Assembly: GCA_033439265.1 (NCBI GenBank)
Contig: JAVTVX010000026.1
Location: 12,401,001 to 12,465,000, forward strand
Length of the DNA stretch: 64,000 nt
Direction: 5' to 3'
Origin: Dillenia suffruticosa
Lineage: Eukaryota > Streptophyta > Magnoliopsida > Dilleniales > Dilleniaceae
Shown: positions 40,263-52,485 of the stretch, piece by piece
How the letters are laid out: every line of letters starts with the position of its first letter
How positions within the stretch are numbered: the first letter of the stretch is position 1
Made by a program: the position numbers and the translations under genes
The notes under the pieces: generated by a model
Told to the model about the DNA's origin: nothing
The model's input: only the letters and a program-made list of their open reading frames with translations
The model's database searches: none

Positions 40263-40639
40263 GAGAGAGTGAGACAAAGAGAGAGAAAGATCAATATAGA
40301 GATACTGAGGTAGTCGGTGGCTGCAACCGGAATGGAGATTTAGGGGACAATGAGGGATAGGGAGGAGAGAGGGAGAGAGGGAGAGGAAAAGAAATAAATT
40401 TTGTACAATTAATTTTAAAGTTTTTTTTAAATTATGTATATATTTTTTTTTTTATTTTTTGGTCATAACTAACACGTATTTTGTAGTCAAAATTAGATTT
40501 GAAAAAATCAAAAGTTTGGAAGTTCTCATTAAATACGCCCTAAGAAAAATTGAAAAAAAAAAAGAAAAAGAAAAACAACATTTAGAAAAATGACAACGAA
40601 TCAAATGCATGCTACCTATGCTGCATGGAAACAAAATTA

Positions 40640-40955
40640 AAAAGAAAAAAAAGATACAAGATACAAAAAAACGATATTTCATAAAATTATAAAAATAAAA
40701 ATGTGAATAAATATGTAAATATAAAAAATATAAAATTTTTTATGTAAATATTAAATTTTTTTATAAAAATAATAAAATAATTATATTTTATAATAAAAAC
40801 CTATAATAATTAAATATGTAATTCTTAATTATAAGATAAATAATATAAAAATAAAATTATAATTAAATAAATATATAATTCACTAAGTATAAAAATTATT
40901 AAAAAATTATATAAATATTAATTAATTTAACATATTTTTAAAATATTAACAATGA
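40640..40955 (+). repeat. AT-rich dispersed repeat, copy 2
   Basis: Same family and orientation as 8570-8890. It shares ATAAATATGTAAATATAAAAA, ATATTAA...TTTATAAAAATAATAAAATAATTAT, ATTCACTAAGTATAAAAATT and AATATTAATTAATTTAACAT in the same order. It lies just beyond the 168-bp tandem repeat. Confidence 0.65.
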
Positions 40956-41344
40956 AAAATTTTCATCACGTCACTTGGTCTAAGAACCTTGGGTTGGACC
41001 AAAATTGAGTCCCCTGCCATTAAAGCTACCGTTACCATTACGAATTTATGCTCTCTCTCTCTCTCTCTCTCCGGGGCAACATCTCTTGCCAACTAAATAT
41101 TGTATATTGCATTCCAATATTGGTTACTGGATTCTCCAATGTTCTATATTTTATTTTTAAAAAATATAATAACAGTAAAATTAATAATAGTTATTATAAA
41201 TACTAATATTTATAAAAATAAAAAAAATAACGTTCCGATCTCCATCTTTTTTACTATAATTTAATCACGATTTGTATGCTTATCTAATTTGAATGCACGC
41301 AGACAAATGGACTTCCCACTCAAATTATTTTTTTTATCATGTTT

Positions 41345-41533
41345 TGAACACCGTCCGGTATCTAAAATTTTATCCCGACTAATCCGGACCGACTACTACA
41401 GTGCCTCCTTTCCGAGGGCGGATTACCTAACGGGGAACGTTTCATACATACGAAAATCCAATACTCCCAACAGGAATCGAATCTCGATCATATTTAAGGG
41501 TATTTAACTTCACATTCAGTTGAACCAATCCAC
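41345..41533 (-). mobile_element. Putative tRNA-derived SINE-like element, copy 1
   Basis: On the minus strand it begins GATTGGTTCAACTGAATG (A-box-like), carries GAGATTCGATTCCTG (B-box-like; plus 41472-41484), and continues through a GC-richer body to GGATTAGTCGGGATAAAATT and TAGATACCGGACGG. The distal part aligns with 59985-60030 in the opposite orientation. Two copies in one window, each with Pol III-like boxes at the head, point to a SINE family. No target-site duplication was identified. Confidence 0.5.
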
Positions 41534-41559
41534 GTTGAACTCAAATTTCTTTGTTATTA

Positions 41560-43361
41560 GGATTATGTTGCAATTGGTTTTGAGATTTTATTTAAACTAA
41601 CTGTGGCTTTGAAAATGATTTATTATTTAAAATCTTAGAAAGTATAAAGTTAAGGAATCTTAGTTTGGTGTCTAAGACATCTGAATTAAAATCCCACAAC
41701 AACATGTTCATGCATTATTTTTCTAGAATCATAAATAATTTGTTGACTATTATAGTTTATTAACAAATATTATAATCAGATGATAGTTTAGTGGTCATAA
41801 TTTTTTCCTACAATCTCGTATAATAAAAAATAAATAACAAATATTATAACTGACAGCTGGTCGTGCCAAACATATATCTCCTATTGTTACCGTTACAAAA
41901 GCCAAGTGAGACCATCTCTTTTTTCTTTTTTAAATCTCGAATTCAAATCTCTTCTATATATAGAAAACCCAGTTAGCCAATCAAATTAAACCACACAAGG
42001 TTGTCCTGTAATTTCCTCATCTAGACTTGGTTCATTTTATGTAGTTTTCTTTTCTCCTTCCTTGTTCGGCCTTTAACCTGTCTTTATGTATATATTTTCA
42101 ATGCCAAATAATAGCTTATTGTATATTCGGTTTCGTAAATCAAATTATTTAAAATAAATCAAAAATTAGAAATAACATCTCTCTTACCTCTTATTATTAA
42201 TTTATTAATATAGTTATTTTTCTGATTATTAATTTATTACTATAACTATTCTTCAACAAATCAATAACTATATTATTCTCAATTATTTTTAACACACTAA
42301 AAATAATCTTAATCCCAATTTGCATCAAATAAATCCTAACAAAGCCCCTTCCTTCTTGCACGTTCTGTTATATTCACATACCATAATAATTATATATATA
42401 AAGAAAAATATTTTAATTAATTTTAATTGGTCATATATATATTTACATTCAGAAAAAAGATATTAGATATTTTAATAGACAAATTACTTTTAAGAATATT
42501 TAAATAAATATCTAAAACTGTTTAAAAGTATTTTTTAGTAGTTTTGTCGAATAATTAAATTATTTATTTTTAATTAATTTATAAATTAAAAATTATTTAT
42601 AAGTTAACAGTTAAAAATAAGAAACCAAGTCAACCAAACTCTTTAGTTACATTTTTTAAAAATTTGAAAATAAGAAAAATGAAAATATTTCCTATTTAAG
42701 TTCAAGTCGAAAGGTTGTGATATTCATGTGTATCTATGCCTCCAATTAAACAGCATCGAGCGTGTTTGATTCGCATTCGAAAATCAGACTTAGAGTTAAA
42801 TATGAAATTTATAAAATTTATATTTTTATTTAGATTTCACAAACCCTTATTTTAAGAATTTTATTTCTAAATTTTTATTTTCATTCTATTAATATAAATA
42901 ATTTATATGAATTTCAACCGATCATTTATTTTTATTTTTTTTAATCAAACACCGTTAATCCAACGGTGGTGGACGTTAGCACATAGAATTTCAACTCCCC
43001 AATTTTTCATTAATCGGAGATAAGAACAAAACGCCCTCGAACCAACTCACCAAACGCCCCAAATTTGCATTTCTTTATTTTCCTCGTTCGGAAAACACAT
43101 TTCGTTCATGCACACAATGAATTCCAAAACCAAAAGTCACTTTGGCACAAAGCTGTAATTACCTCAACTTTCGAAGGGCAATAACGTCAAACCATAATTC
43201 CATTCCCTCCGGTTCATGGCAAAGTTGGCAACCTATAAACCAGGCCCTCTCGCCGTGGCCTTAAACGTACAGTCTCGACAGTTTTGTTTTCGTTACACCC
43301 CCCAAAAAAAGAAAAATAAAATTCTAGGGCTCTCTCTCACTGTGTGTGTATGAGGTGAAAA
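41560..43361. other. AT-rich spacer and upstream region of the PHL-like gene
   Basis: No gene is recognised. The stretch 42950-43361 has more balanced composition and probably holds the promoter and 5'UTR of the downstream gene, including a CT-rich/GTGTGTG leader just before the ATG. Confidence 0.5.
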
Positions 43362-46300
43362 ATGGGAGTGTCGTTTAAGGTGGCGAGGATTGGTAGAAGA
43401 TACGGACCTAAGCAACTTCGGATTGAGGACAATGAAGTTGACAATGGCACAGTGAACGAGCCTCCAATGGAGGTTTCTTCTTTTAATTACAAATTTTATT
43501 TTATTTTTTAACTTTATATATATGTATGTGTGTGTGTATGTATGTAATTCCTGGTGTCTGCATTTGACTGTCATTTGTATCTTTTGAGGCATAATTTGAC
43601 GTTTACTGATTTAGTATTTACTGTTACTAGAGTGACTAATGCTGTTTTTTTTTAAGCGAAATTTACAATGTTTTTTGATTCGACAATTAGGGTTTAGTGA
43701 ATTTCGAATCCTCTCCGGGAACTAAACTTTTGATGCGGCTAAGGTTGTTTCTACGAATTTGATTAATACTTCACCCTGATTATTGCAAATTATACTTGGG
43801 AGAAGTAAGGGTCTCAATCCTTACCTCCCTCTTCCCATCTAGAAAAAGATGAAGTTTGTGCAAACTTTCATGAGTATCAATTGATCGTTAATATAACTGA
43901 ATTTAATTTAGTTAAAAATCAATCAGTTTTTTTTTTTTTTTTTTTTTTATAATTATTTATTATTATTATATATAATTTTTATCTTACAAGGAGAACAAAC
44001 CTCTTTTTTGGAAAGGGGGATTGCTTGAACGCGGGGCCTAACATTCATAGGGCAAGATTTTTTCGCGCGGTCCATCATTCAGTTTTGGGATTTTTGGTAC
44101 TCATTGAAACAATCAATCAAGAATTTTCGACTTATTGCTGAATGTTGAAAATGTCTCATTTATGTTGTTGCAAACCGCCGACAATTCTTGTTTCTTAGAC
44201 TTGTAGTAGCTTCTTTTTCATTGCTTTAGATTTAGAACTTGATGCATTCTATGCTAACATTTTAGTTTATCAACTGGGCTGTGTTTGAGGTTGTTTTGTT
44301 TGGAAGAAATAAGATAAGACATTAAACAAATTGCATTTAGATTGCACATGGAAAAGGTGTATTATCTTGGAGAGAACAATACTTTGATATTGGAAATGTG
44401 ACTAGATTGAAAATTTTAACAAAGAAAATTTTCATTATTAATTCTTATGTTGTTCCATCTCGTTCCCTCTTAAGCCCCTAAAGGATGCACGAAGTACATT
44501 CCTGTTTCCAATCATATTGTTCTACATTGCTGTTTTTTAATTGTTGTGAGACATTATTTTCTAATATAATTATTTAGATAATTTTTTTCTGACACAATGT
44601 CTCTTCTCTGCATTCAATAGCAAATGATTCCTCAGGGTTTTGCATATATTTTTAACTTGTAAAATCTTGCAGGGTAATCATGGAGCCGACCAGGATAGTA
44701 TTGCTAAACATTCACATGCATTGGCCATCCGTGGATCCGACCCAGTTATGGAAGGTAATACATCACTTGGCATTACAGTTCAGAAGCTCTTACTCTCTGA
44801 AACTATCGTCTTTGTGTAGATCTTAAAGCATCTATATCCATAAACTTGTATCCAAGCGGCTTCTTGATTGGAAATGCAACTGAGGTTAGTGAGCATGAAA
44901 TTCAAATTTCATGAATATAGACTTATCCATTTCAACCTCATTAGCGTGCATCTATTGCTTATTCCTTTGCTACATGTTAGTCATGCATACTTTAAGTGTT
45001 GCACTTTTGCAGTTGTTGAATGAGGAACCAAAAGGGCTGCATCCTTACGACAGGTCATCAGAGACACTTTTCTCCGTAAGTTCAAATATGATTTGATACT
45101 TATTTTATGTCTTTAGTAAGTTAGAATTGAGCCCAATTTGTTTCTACCCATAATCTGCTGATGCATCTTATTATCATCCTGTTTCTTTTTTTTTCCCTGG
45201 CGTTTGCAATAGCTGAGCATATCTAGGCTTGGGATTTTAAGGTGGTCATGCTACTGTTTCTGGCCAGTGATTATAAATTATAGTGATTATTTTACTACCT
45301 TTGGGTGATGGGAATATTAAATATTTGCGTGTTGCATCATTGATGATAACGATAATTCCAGGAAACAAGACATAGAAATGATGCGGTCAATGTTGATTTG
45401 ATGTTCTGACTATTCTCTGTTGTCCTTTTATTTTTATTTGTTTTCATTTTATTTTCCTGTTTTCTCTAGGCCATTGAATATGGGTGTTTACCTGGAGAAC
45501 TATTTGATGGCTTACCCTGCAACTATGTTAATGGCACTGTTATTTGTGAGGTGAGGCAACTACTCTAATGAGATTTGAGTTATTCAACAGAGATTTTGTT
45601 TCTAAACTGTCTAAATATGGTGTTGATTGCAACCCAATCCATGCAACTTTATTGTGTTTATGAGCATCAATGCATTCATTCTATAGTACTCTCAAGGGTC
45701 TGGCTTTGTTTCAAAATTTAAGGTTTCCTTTGTCATGTTCTAAGATGCCTGGCTTCACCAGCTGTTTTAGGCAACGCAGTTTGTTGATGACATGTCTAAT
45801 TATTCTTTTTTTTTTTTTTTGGGAATTTTGAAGCCTCTTCCTTTGCCTTGACTTGTTGAAACCAAGTGTCAGTTGTTCTGTCTTTTACCAAACTTTACAA
45901 GAATGGAGTAGCTTTAAAGACCGATAGTAGTGATACAACTTTTGGGAAATTTCTATGCACTAATAGTAACCTGATAGAAACTGCATTATAAAGTTGTATT
46001 GTTTTGAAAAGACCAGCTACTGCGATCAATTAATACAAGATCTGCATATTATTCTGAATGCACAGATGGCTTTCTAGAGGACCCCAGTTTGTTTGTGTTT
46101 TTTTCTGCTTTGCAGATTCGAGATTTTCGTAGTGTTCTGCAGCAGAAAGGAAGCATGCCATCCGTTGCAAATCTTTCACCTATTGTTCATAGGGTACAAC
46201 TACGGATGAGCATGGAAAATGTCATCAAGGATATATCATCAGTTGCAGATGATTCATGGACCTACAGAGATATCTTGGTCAGCACAAATACTAGTTTACT

Positions 46301-49300
46301 ATGTAATGCTTGTCTGTTTTGATTTTAGCATTCCTCTCTCATTTGGTATTTTTATTCTGCATTCACATTTTAGGAAGTTGAGGCCCGGTTGCTAAAGGCT
46401 TTGCAGCCCAATCTTCAGTTGGATCCTAAGCCAATGCAAAGCCAATTTTGTGGAAAACTAATGGCAAGAAAGGTGCTTCTCATGTGTAGACCCTAACAAA
46501 TTTGGTGACATAACTAGTTTTGCATTATATTTGTGTTAGCGATGGTTGGATCCCGATCACGATAGACATTTTCGATTTGAATTAGCATTCTCTCTTTCTT
46601 TTCCTGAACAAAAAATAAGCCTTCTCTCCTTGTCAGAAATACACTTGTTTTGCATTATATAATTAAGATGAATGTTATTTCTCACCCAAATTGACAAAAT
46701 TTAGAGGTACATTATCCAATTGTTGCACTGGTTGCAGCTCAATCTGGAAATTCCCTGGAGCACGAAAAGGAGAAAGTATAATGATCTGCCAGCAGCTACC
46801 TTGGGGTTGAACTACACTGGTGAAAGAATTAAAGGTTCAAGTGTTGTTGCTAAAGAGAATTCCATGCCTCCTAATTTAATACTTGAAAGTAGTAGAGTTT
46901 CGCATCCTCAAAAAACCAGCTCAAGCTCTATGCTAGATTCACAAGAAAACAATACATTGCCTGAATCTATAATCCAGTCAGTTCCATTATCTTCTCGGCC
47001 AGACTTTCTGTTGGCTGGTAGCTGTAACATGTCTGTCTTGAAAACCATTGCTCCAAAAGATTGTGTCTCAAAGTCCAAACTGTTGACAGGTAACTGTTAC
47101 TCTGACCCTAGAGAGTCCTGTGCACCATCTCCTGATGTATCAAATGTATGTAAAAGATTACCTGCCCAAGGGCGTCAACTCAAGAAACCCAAGAAAGAGC
47201 CACTGGACTCAATTCATCAGCAAGCTTTAGGAAGCCAATCTGAAAGTGTTTCTGCATCAGAATTGCAGTGGAAGAACAAACAATCGCAGCAGAAAAGGTT
47301 CGCTGAACAAAATCATCCTTCACACACAACTACTAACAGTCAGCAGAAAATTCTTGAAGGTACCTTGAAGCAGCCAGCTGGATTTTTTACTCATAATGTT
47401 AAACTGGAGCTAGCAGAGACTAACAATTTCTCCACACTGGGAATGAGGAACTTTGGTGAGAAATGCCATGCAATGGATGAGAGAAGAAATCCATCTATCC
47501 TCAGGCAATCACAACTTCAGCAGGTCTTACCAATTTTAAGGGACAATATCAATTGTACTTCAATGCAGTTGAATCACCTGGGCCCGCAACCTACAGCGAT
47601 GAGAAATCAAAAAAGTCAGCTTGTTGAGAAAAATATGGCAAATGAAACCATCAAACATAAAAGGAAATCTTTGCCAGGTCCTCCTCCTTCAACTGATGAC
47701 GGAACTGCATCTGCAAAATCCCATTTCAATGATGCTTTGTTGAAAGAGGCATCTGTATCTGCAAAGAGAAAATCAAATTCGTGTCCCAAAGGTTCAAGCA
47801 TGGATTTGGCCATGTGCCCTGCAGGCAACAATGACATGGCTTGTATTGTTGCAAATACCCCACAAGGAGCTTCTTTATCCCAGCCTACTGTAATTCAAAG
47901 CAATAGCGCCCTTAAGGGGATTTATGCTATAGTCAATAAGAGGTGTGTCTTAACTAAATCTGCTCTAATACGCTTGATACTTTATATGAGCTCTTCCATA
48001 GTGTATGATGGAAATTGTCAGGTATGGGCTCAATAACAAGAAACGCAAGGATGACCAGGCCATTTTTGAAAGGAAGCAATTCCCGCGTACTAATCGACTC
48101 CTTGAGTTCCACCTCCGCAATTCTGAAACTGGCACAAATGCAGAAGATGCTCCTACTATCAATAGGATGCTGACTTTTGTACGTCCACTGCATTCCTACC
48201 AGGGTAGAGTCTGAAACATTTGTCTCCTGTCTTGAATTAATCTCTTCTTCCCTCCCTCTGGCCCTCTCAGCATCCCTCTCTTCATCTCTTTCACTTTGCC
48301 ATTGCATGAAATGATGTAGATGCACCTATTATTGCTGAAAACAAACTGGTCATAGAGAAGCATGATGATGATGTGGTGAAGGCATGTGTTCTTTATGGGA
48401 ACATAGAAGGGAATGGTTTTGTTTATCCTCTCCCACCATCATTTACTGGCACTGTAAGTTCTTATTTTCAGTTTTTTAAGTTTCTTTCCAACTTCTTTTA
48501 GTTGTGAGAGCTACTAGGTATTTTATGGTACCATGTTGATGACTACTGCATGCTTTCTTCCTCATCTTCTTCCCCTGTTCATCTCTCCAAGTCCTGATTA
48601 TGTTTGTGATGCAGTGTTCTCTGAATTCCTTCGTCATGCATTTTTTATTATCTCGCTAAGAGTTTTCTTTGGAAGGTTTAACATTTTACATCAAATGACA
48701 TAGTATATGGCTGTTTTTGCTTCATTGTTCCGCTATTCATGTTTATTCATTTTGCAGCATCTTACAGATGTATGTGCTGATCAGTTCATCTCACTGGTAA
48801 TTTGTGTTACAGTGGCTAGTCTTTTTCCCTTATTCTTTCTTTTAGTGACAGTCATTTGTTTATAATTACAATTCTTCTTTCATAGATGAGACGCGAAGGA
48901 TATCAGTTAGTTGATAATCCAAAAAAATCCATTTATCATGATGCTAATGGTGCCTCTAGCAGCCAACAACCAGGTCCAAGCGTTGGTGTGGGAGCTGGAC
49001 TAATCGAGTTGCCTCCACCAACTTTAATCTCGGGGCCATCCCTTCCAACACTTGGTCCCATGGGCAGCACGATGCTGCCCCTTAATCTTTCCCAATCACC
49101 ATGTCAGGATATTCTTTCCAGAGGCAGCAGGCATGTCCCCGCACAGTTACACTCGGCTTCGCAGTTCTCGCCAGGCTTTTTAACCAAATCACAACTTGAA
49201 CTTGCTGCACAAGTCGCTGCCATGCAGCCAGATAGCCAGCAATTTATCAATCATAACGCCCACCTTCAATTCCAATTACAACAAAACGTATGGCAGTTTA

Positions 49301-50007
49301 TGCAGCGGAAGATGATGGAAGGAATGTTTTCAACGTCAGACGCTATCTATAGGATGCAACGGGGTAATGGGATTCAGGGACTTGGACGTGTTGGCCTTGG
49401 CTCCTTTGGTAGTATCATGGGCATGGCAGGTGCCCCACCCATATCAAGTGGAGGAAACTTCTTGGGCAATCCTATTATAGGTAGTGATAATAGTGGCAAC
49501 AAACCCGGTTTTGACAATTATCAACGTCATCTGGGTGGAATTTCTGACCCCAACTCAGTTTTGGCAATGTTGATGAGAGAAGAATGCCAAGGAAGAGCTT
49601 TGATTGGTGGAGCTCCTAACCAGATGAATGCTATTGATCTGCCAGCAAACCAGCCAAACATCCCCAGCATTGCCATGAACTCAACCAACCAGCAGCTGCA
49701 AATACGCAGGCAGCTACTAATGCTGCAGCAGCAGCAACAGCAGCAAGTGAGCATGCTATCATCTCTTCAGAACCCAGAAGGAGGAGCACCTTTGGCCAAC
49801 CAAGTTGGCTTGCCTCTGAGTCAAGTTAGCTCACAACAAGTAAGCCCACAATTGAATATGAGTTCACTGCAATCAGGAGCTGAGTCAGTAATGCAGCGTG
49901 CAGGTAGTGCAGTCTTGGATCCTTCAAGCCCCGAGCTAAGCTCGCGGACTCATGGTTCAATGGGTAGCAGCAACACAGCTAGTTCTGGGTGGTGCAAAAG
50001 AAAATGA
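43362..50007 (+). CDS. PHL: PHYTOCHROME-DEPENDENT LATE-FLOWERING-like (Spt20 domain) protein
   Basis: Nuclear transcriptional co-regulator; in Arabidopsis the homologue links phytochrome B and CONSTANS, and its N-terminal region is related to the Spt20 subunit of SAGA. Twelve exons: 43362-43472, 44673-44754, 44820-44884, 45013-45075, 45470-45550, 46116-46277, 46374-46472, 46738-47942, 48022-48203, 48320-48453, 48758-48796, 48886-50007. Phases close to about 1,114 residues, shorter than the roughly 1,300 I recall for Arabidopsis. N-terminal landmarks: MGVSFKVARIGRRYGPK, ISINLYPSGFLIGNATE, GLHPYDRSSETLFSAIE, GCLPGELFDGLPCNYVNGTV, DDSWTYRDILEVEARLLKAL. Exon 8 encodes a Ser/Lys-rich low-complexity middle. 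YGLNNKKRK follows. The C-terminus is Gln/Met/Gly-rich with a short poly-Gln (about 49722-49746). Keeping intron 8 (79 bp) would truncate the protein at 48036. Confidence 0.88.
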
Positions 50008-52290
50008 CCTTGTGAATCAGGTGGTGGTGTGGGAGGAGAAACTAGAAAGGAAAGGGATAGCATAGCGGCAGCTGAATGCGTACATATAGAGAAAGGTATG
50101 GGCAGTAAAAGCCCTTCCGTACACAGTTTTTTTGGTTTAGGGAAAAAAAAAGGTTAAATTCTCATGTGTTGTTTCAACAAGTTAAAGAAAAGTTTTCTAG
50201 TTGACTTGTTCAAAACAGGGGACAAAATGTTGGTTATTATAATAAGTAGCGGACACAGTTTTGAATTTTGTGCGCCCTCTTGGCAGGTGGGGCCACAGGT
50301 GAGATGAATTTGCAAACATTTCTTGGTTCGCTTGTTGGGTTCTTTTTCTTATTCTTCTTATTCAAATTCTAATGTTAAACTTTCTTTTTTTAAAAAAAAA
50401 AAATCTTATTTGTTTTATTTTTTACTTTTTGATTTTTCAAAAGAGGAGAAAATGATTAACATCACAAATGTTATGAATAATTAGAAATTTTAAATTTAAT
50501 AATATTTGAAATTTTCTCAATGAGTATATTAGCAATTTCAATTTTACTACTGGACCACTTTAATTAACTATATTTATGAATAATTTTACCTCTCAGCCTC
50601 TCCCCCTCTCTCTCTCTCTCTCGTCTCTGTTCTTTCTCTCTCATTTTTCATCCTCTTTGTTGCCGATCAACGGCGATGTCCTCTGTCTCTGACCAATGCC
50701 CGCCTCTTCTTTCTGTTTCTCCTGCCCATGGTGAAGTCTTGGTTTCTCAAACCTCTTTGTCATCGGCATCAAAGGGTCTCTTTATTCTCTCTCATCTCTT
50801 TCGTCTTCTCTCCTCTCTTTTCTTCCTCTCTCTCACTCCCCCCCCCCCTCTTTCTTCATTCTTTCTTTGCTGATGGTAAAGTTTTCATTCTGTGTCCTCT
50901 TTTCTCGCTTGTCTTACTCTTTGTCTTGTCGGTGATGATGTCTTCGATTTCCCTCATTTCCTCCGTCGATCACCAATAACTATAGTTGTGAATGCCATTT
51001 CGTATTTGTCATTGTGATTCATAAGTTTTCATTCTATCTTCTAAACTAATATGAAAAAAAATATATATTCATACCGTACCATTTGAAATACCAGCCGGTA
51101 CATACCGACCATGTCGACATCATTCGATCTCTTTCTCAACTTTGTAAATTCTTCAAAAGAAATTATTTTTAATTTTTATGAATTATGCCTTAAAATTGTT
51201 ATTATTGTCTTTACGGCTTTACTTTTTTTTATTATATAATTTAAATACCTAAAATTCTATATTTAATTAATTCATTTTAACTCTTATGCTTATCCTTTTA
51301 ATTCTAAATGTATTTATATAGCGCTCATTTGTGGGACTATTTTAATTTTCTCATAAACATTTTGTAATGATTTAGACTTTAAAATTTATTTTTAAATACA
51401 TGACCTTCTTTGTTTTGTAAAATTTGAAATTTATTTAATATCGAATATTTGAGTTAGAATTTATTTATTTTTATTTTAAATCATTATTTCAGATTTTTAG
51501 TGTATAAATATAAATGTAAACATATTTTTTTACACGATATATAAAATTTAATAAAATATGTTAATATGTTTAGTATTAAAAAATTTCGTACAAATAAGGT
51601 ATGTCAAAAAGTATATCAAGTTTCATACTAAAAGCAAAATCAGTGTGTGTTCTAGAATAGTATTTTATTAATAATCATGAAAAACCACTTTTTTTTTCTT
51701 TCTTTTTTATGTTTCTCTCTTTTTCTTTTTTTAGGGTATTTGTATACCATAATTCTATGAAAAGAGTGAAATATATATATATATTTCAAGGAAAAATCAT
51801 GGAGTAAAATTTTGTTTGAAAAAACATCGAAAAAAATGAAGTGGAAGTATTTTTGGTGCAAAAAGAAGATATTTTCCATCCTTCATCCATTTTCGAAATT
51901 TGGCCATGCCGAAACGCTGAAGCCTAACCTAGCATCCGAAAATTAAAACGTTGTAATAACTTTTAACTCACTTGAAATTCCGTCGCCCATCCTTTGGACA
52001 ACGCTGACATGGCGTGCTCTTACTGGTCACTTATGTCCTCTCACCTGAGACCTCCGAGGCAGCTTGCACAGGAGTTTTAGAAATACAAAATCCAATGAGA
52101 AGGAAAAAACCACCGCTTGATACTTTTAAAATCCCAACCGTAAAATTAATCAAAATAATACGGGCCGGTTGATGACGTGTAGTGTTCCTATTGGAGATTA
52201 TCGCATCTGAAGTAAGGAGCTCTATGCATCGCTGCTACATAGAATTCCTTTTCACGCAACAAACCGCTCTTGCTCTCTCTCTCTCTCTCT
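50008..52290. other. Spacer between PHL-like and PKHD oxygenase genes
   Basis: Begins with PHL-like 3'UTR, then pyrimidine-rich (50590-50860, CT/CTTT and a C-run) and AT-rich DNA. Frames such as 50676-50979 are low-complexity Ser/Leu translations of the CT tract, not genes. About 51890-52290 is GC-richer and probably contains the promoter of the next gene. Confidence 0.5.
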
Positions 52291-52299
52291 CATCAAAAC

Positions 52300-52384
52300 A
52301 AACCCTAACCTGCAAAGCACTTTTCTTCTTCCTCATTTCTGATGGAGAAGAAACTCTAACTCTACTCAAACCCTAACCCTAACC
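52300..52384 (+). promoter_or_regulatory. Telo-box pair in 5' leader of the PKHD oxygenase gene
   Basis: AAACCCTAACC at 52300-52310 and AAACCCTAACCCTAACC at 52368-52384, 100-190 bp before the ATG, with CT repeats on either side. Telo-boxes near the transcription start are typical of plant genes active in dividing cells. The second motif is two and a half units of the plant telomere repeat. Confidence 0.65.
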
Positions 52385-52485
52385 TCATTCTCTTTCCACA
52401 ATGATCCTCTGAGGCCGTAGCATTATCTCTTCAATTCTCTCTTTCTCTCGCTTACTAGTTCTTATCTCTATCTCTCTATAGAAAT

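Noticed and set aside
39651-40277. Overlapping frames on both strands over the tandem repeat
   Set aside because: They are translations of the AAT tract and of the 168-bp repeat, and both strands are open because of the repeated purine bias.
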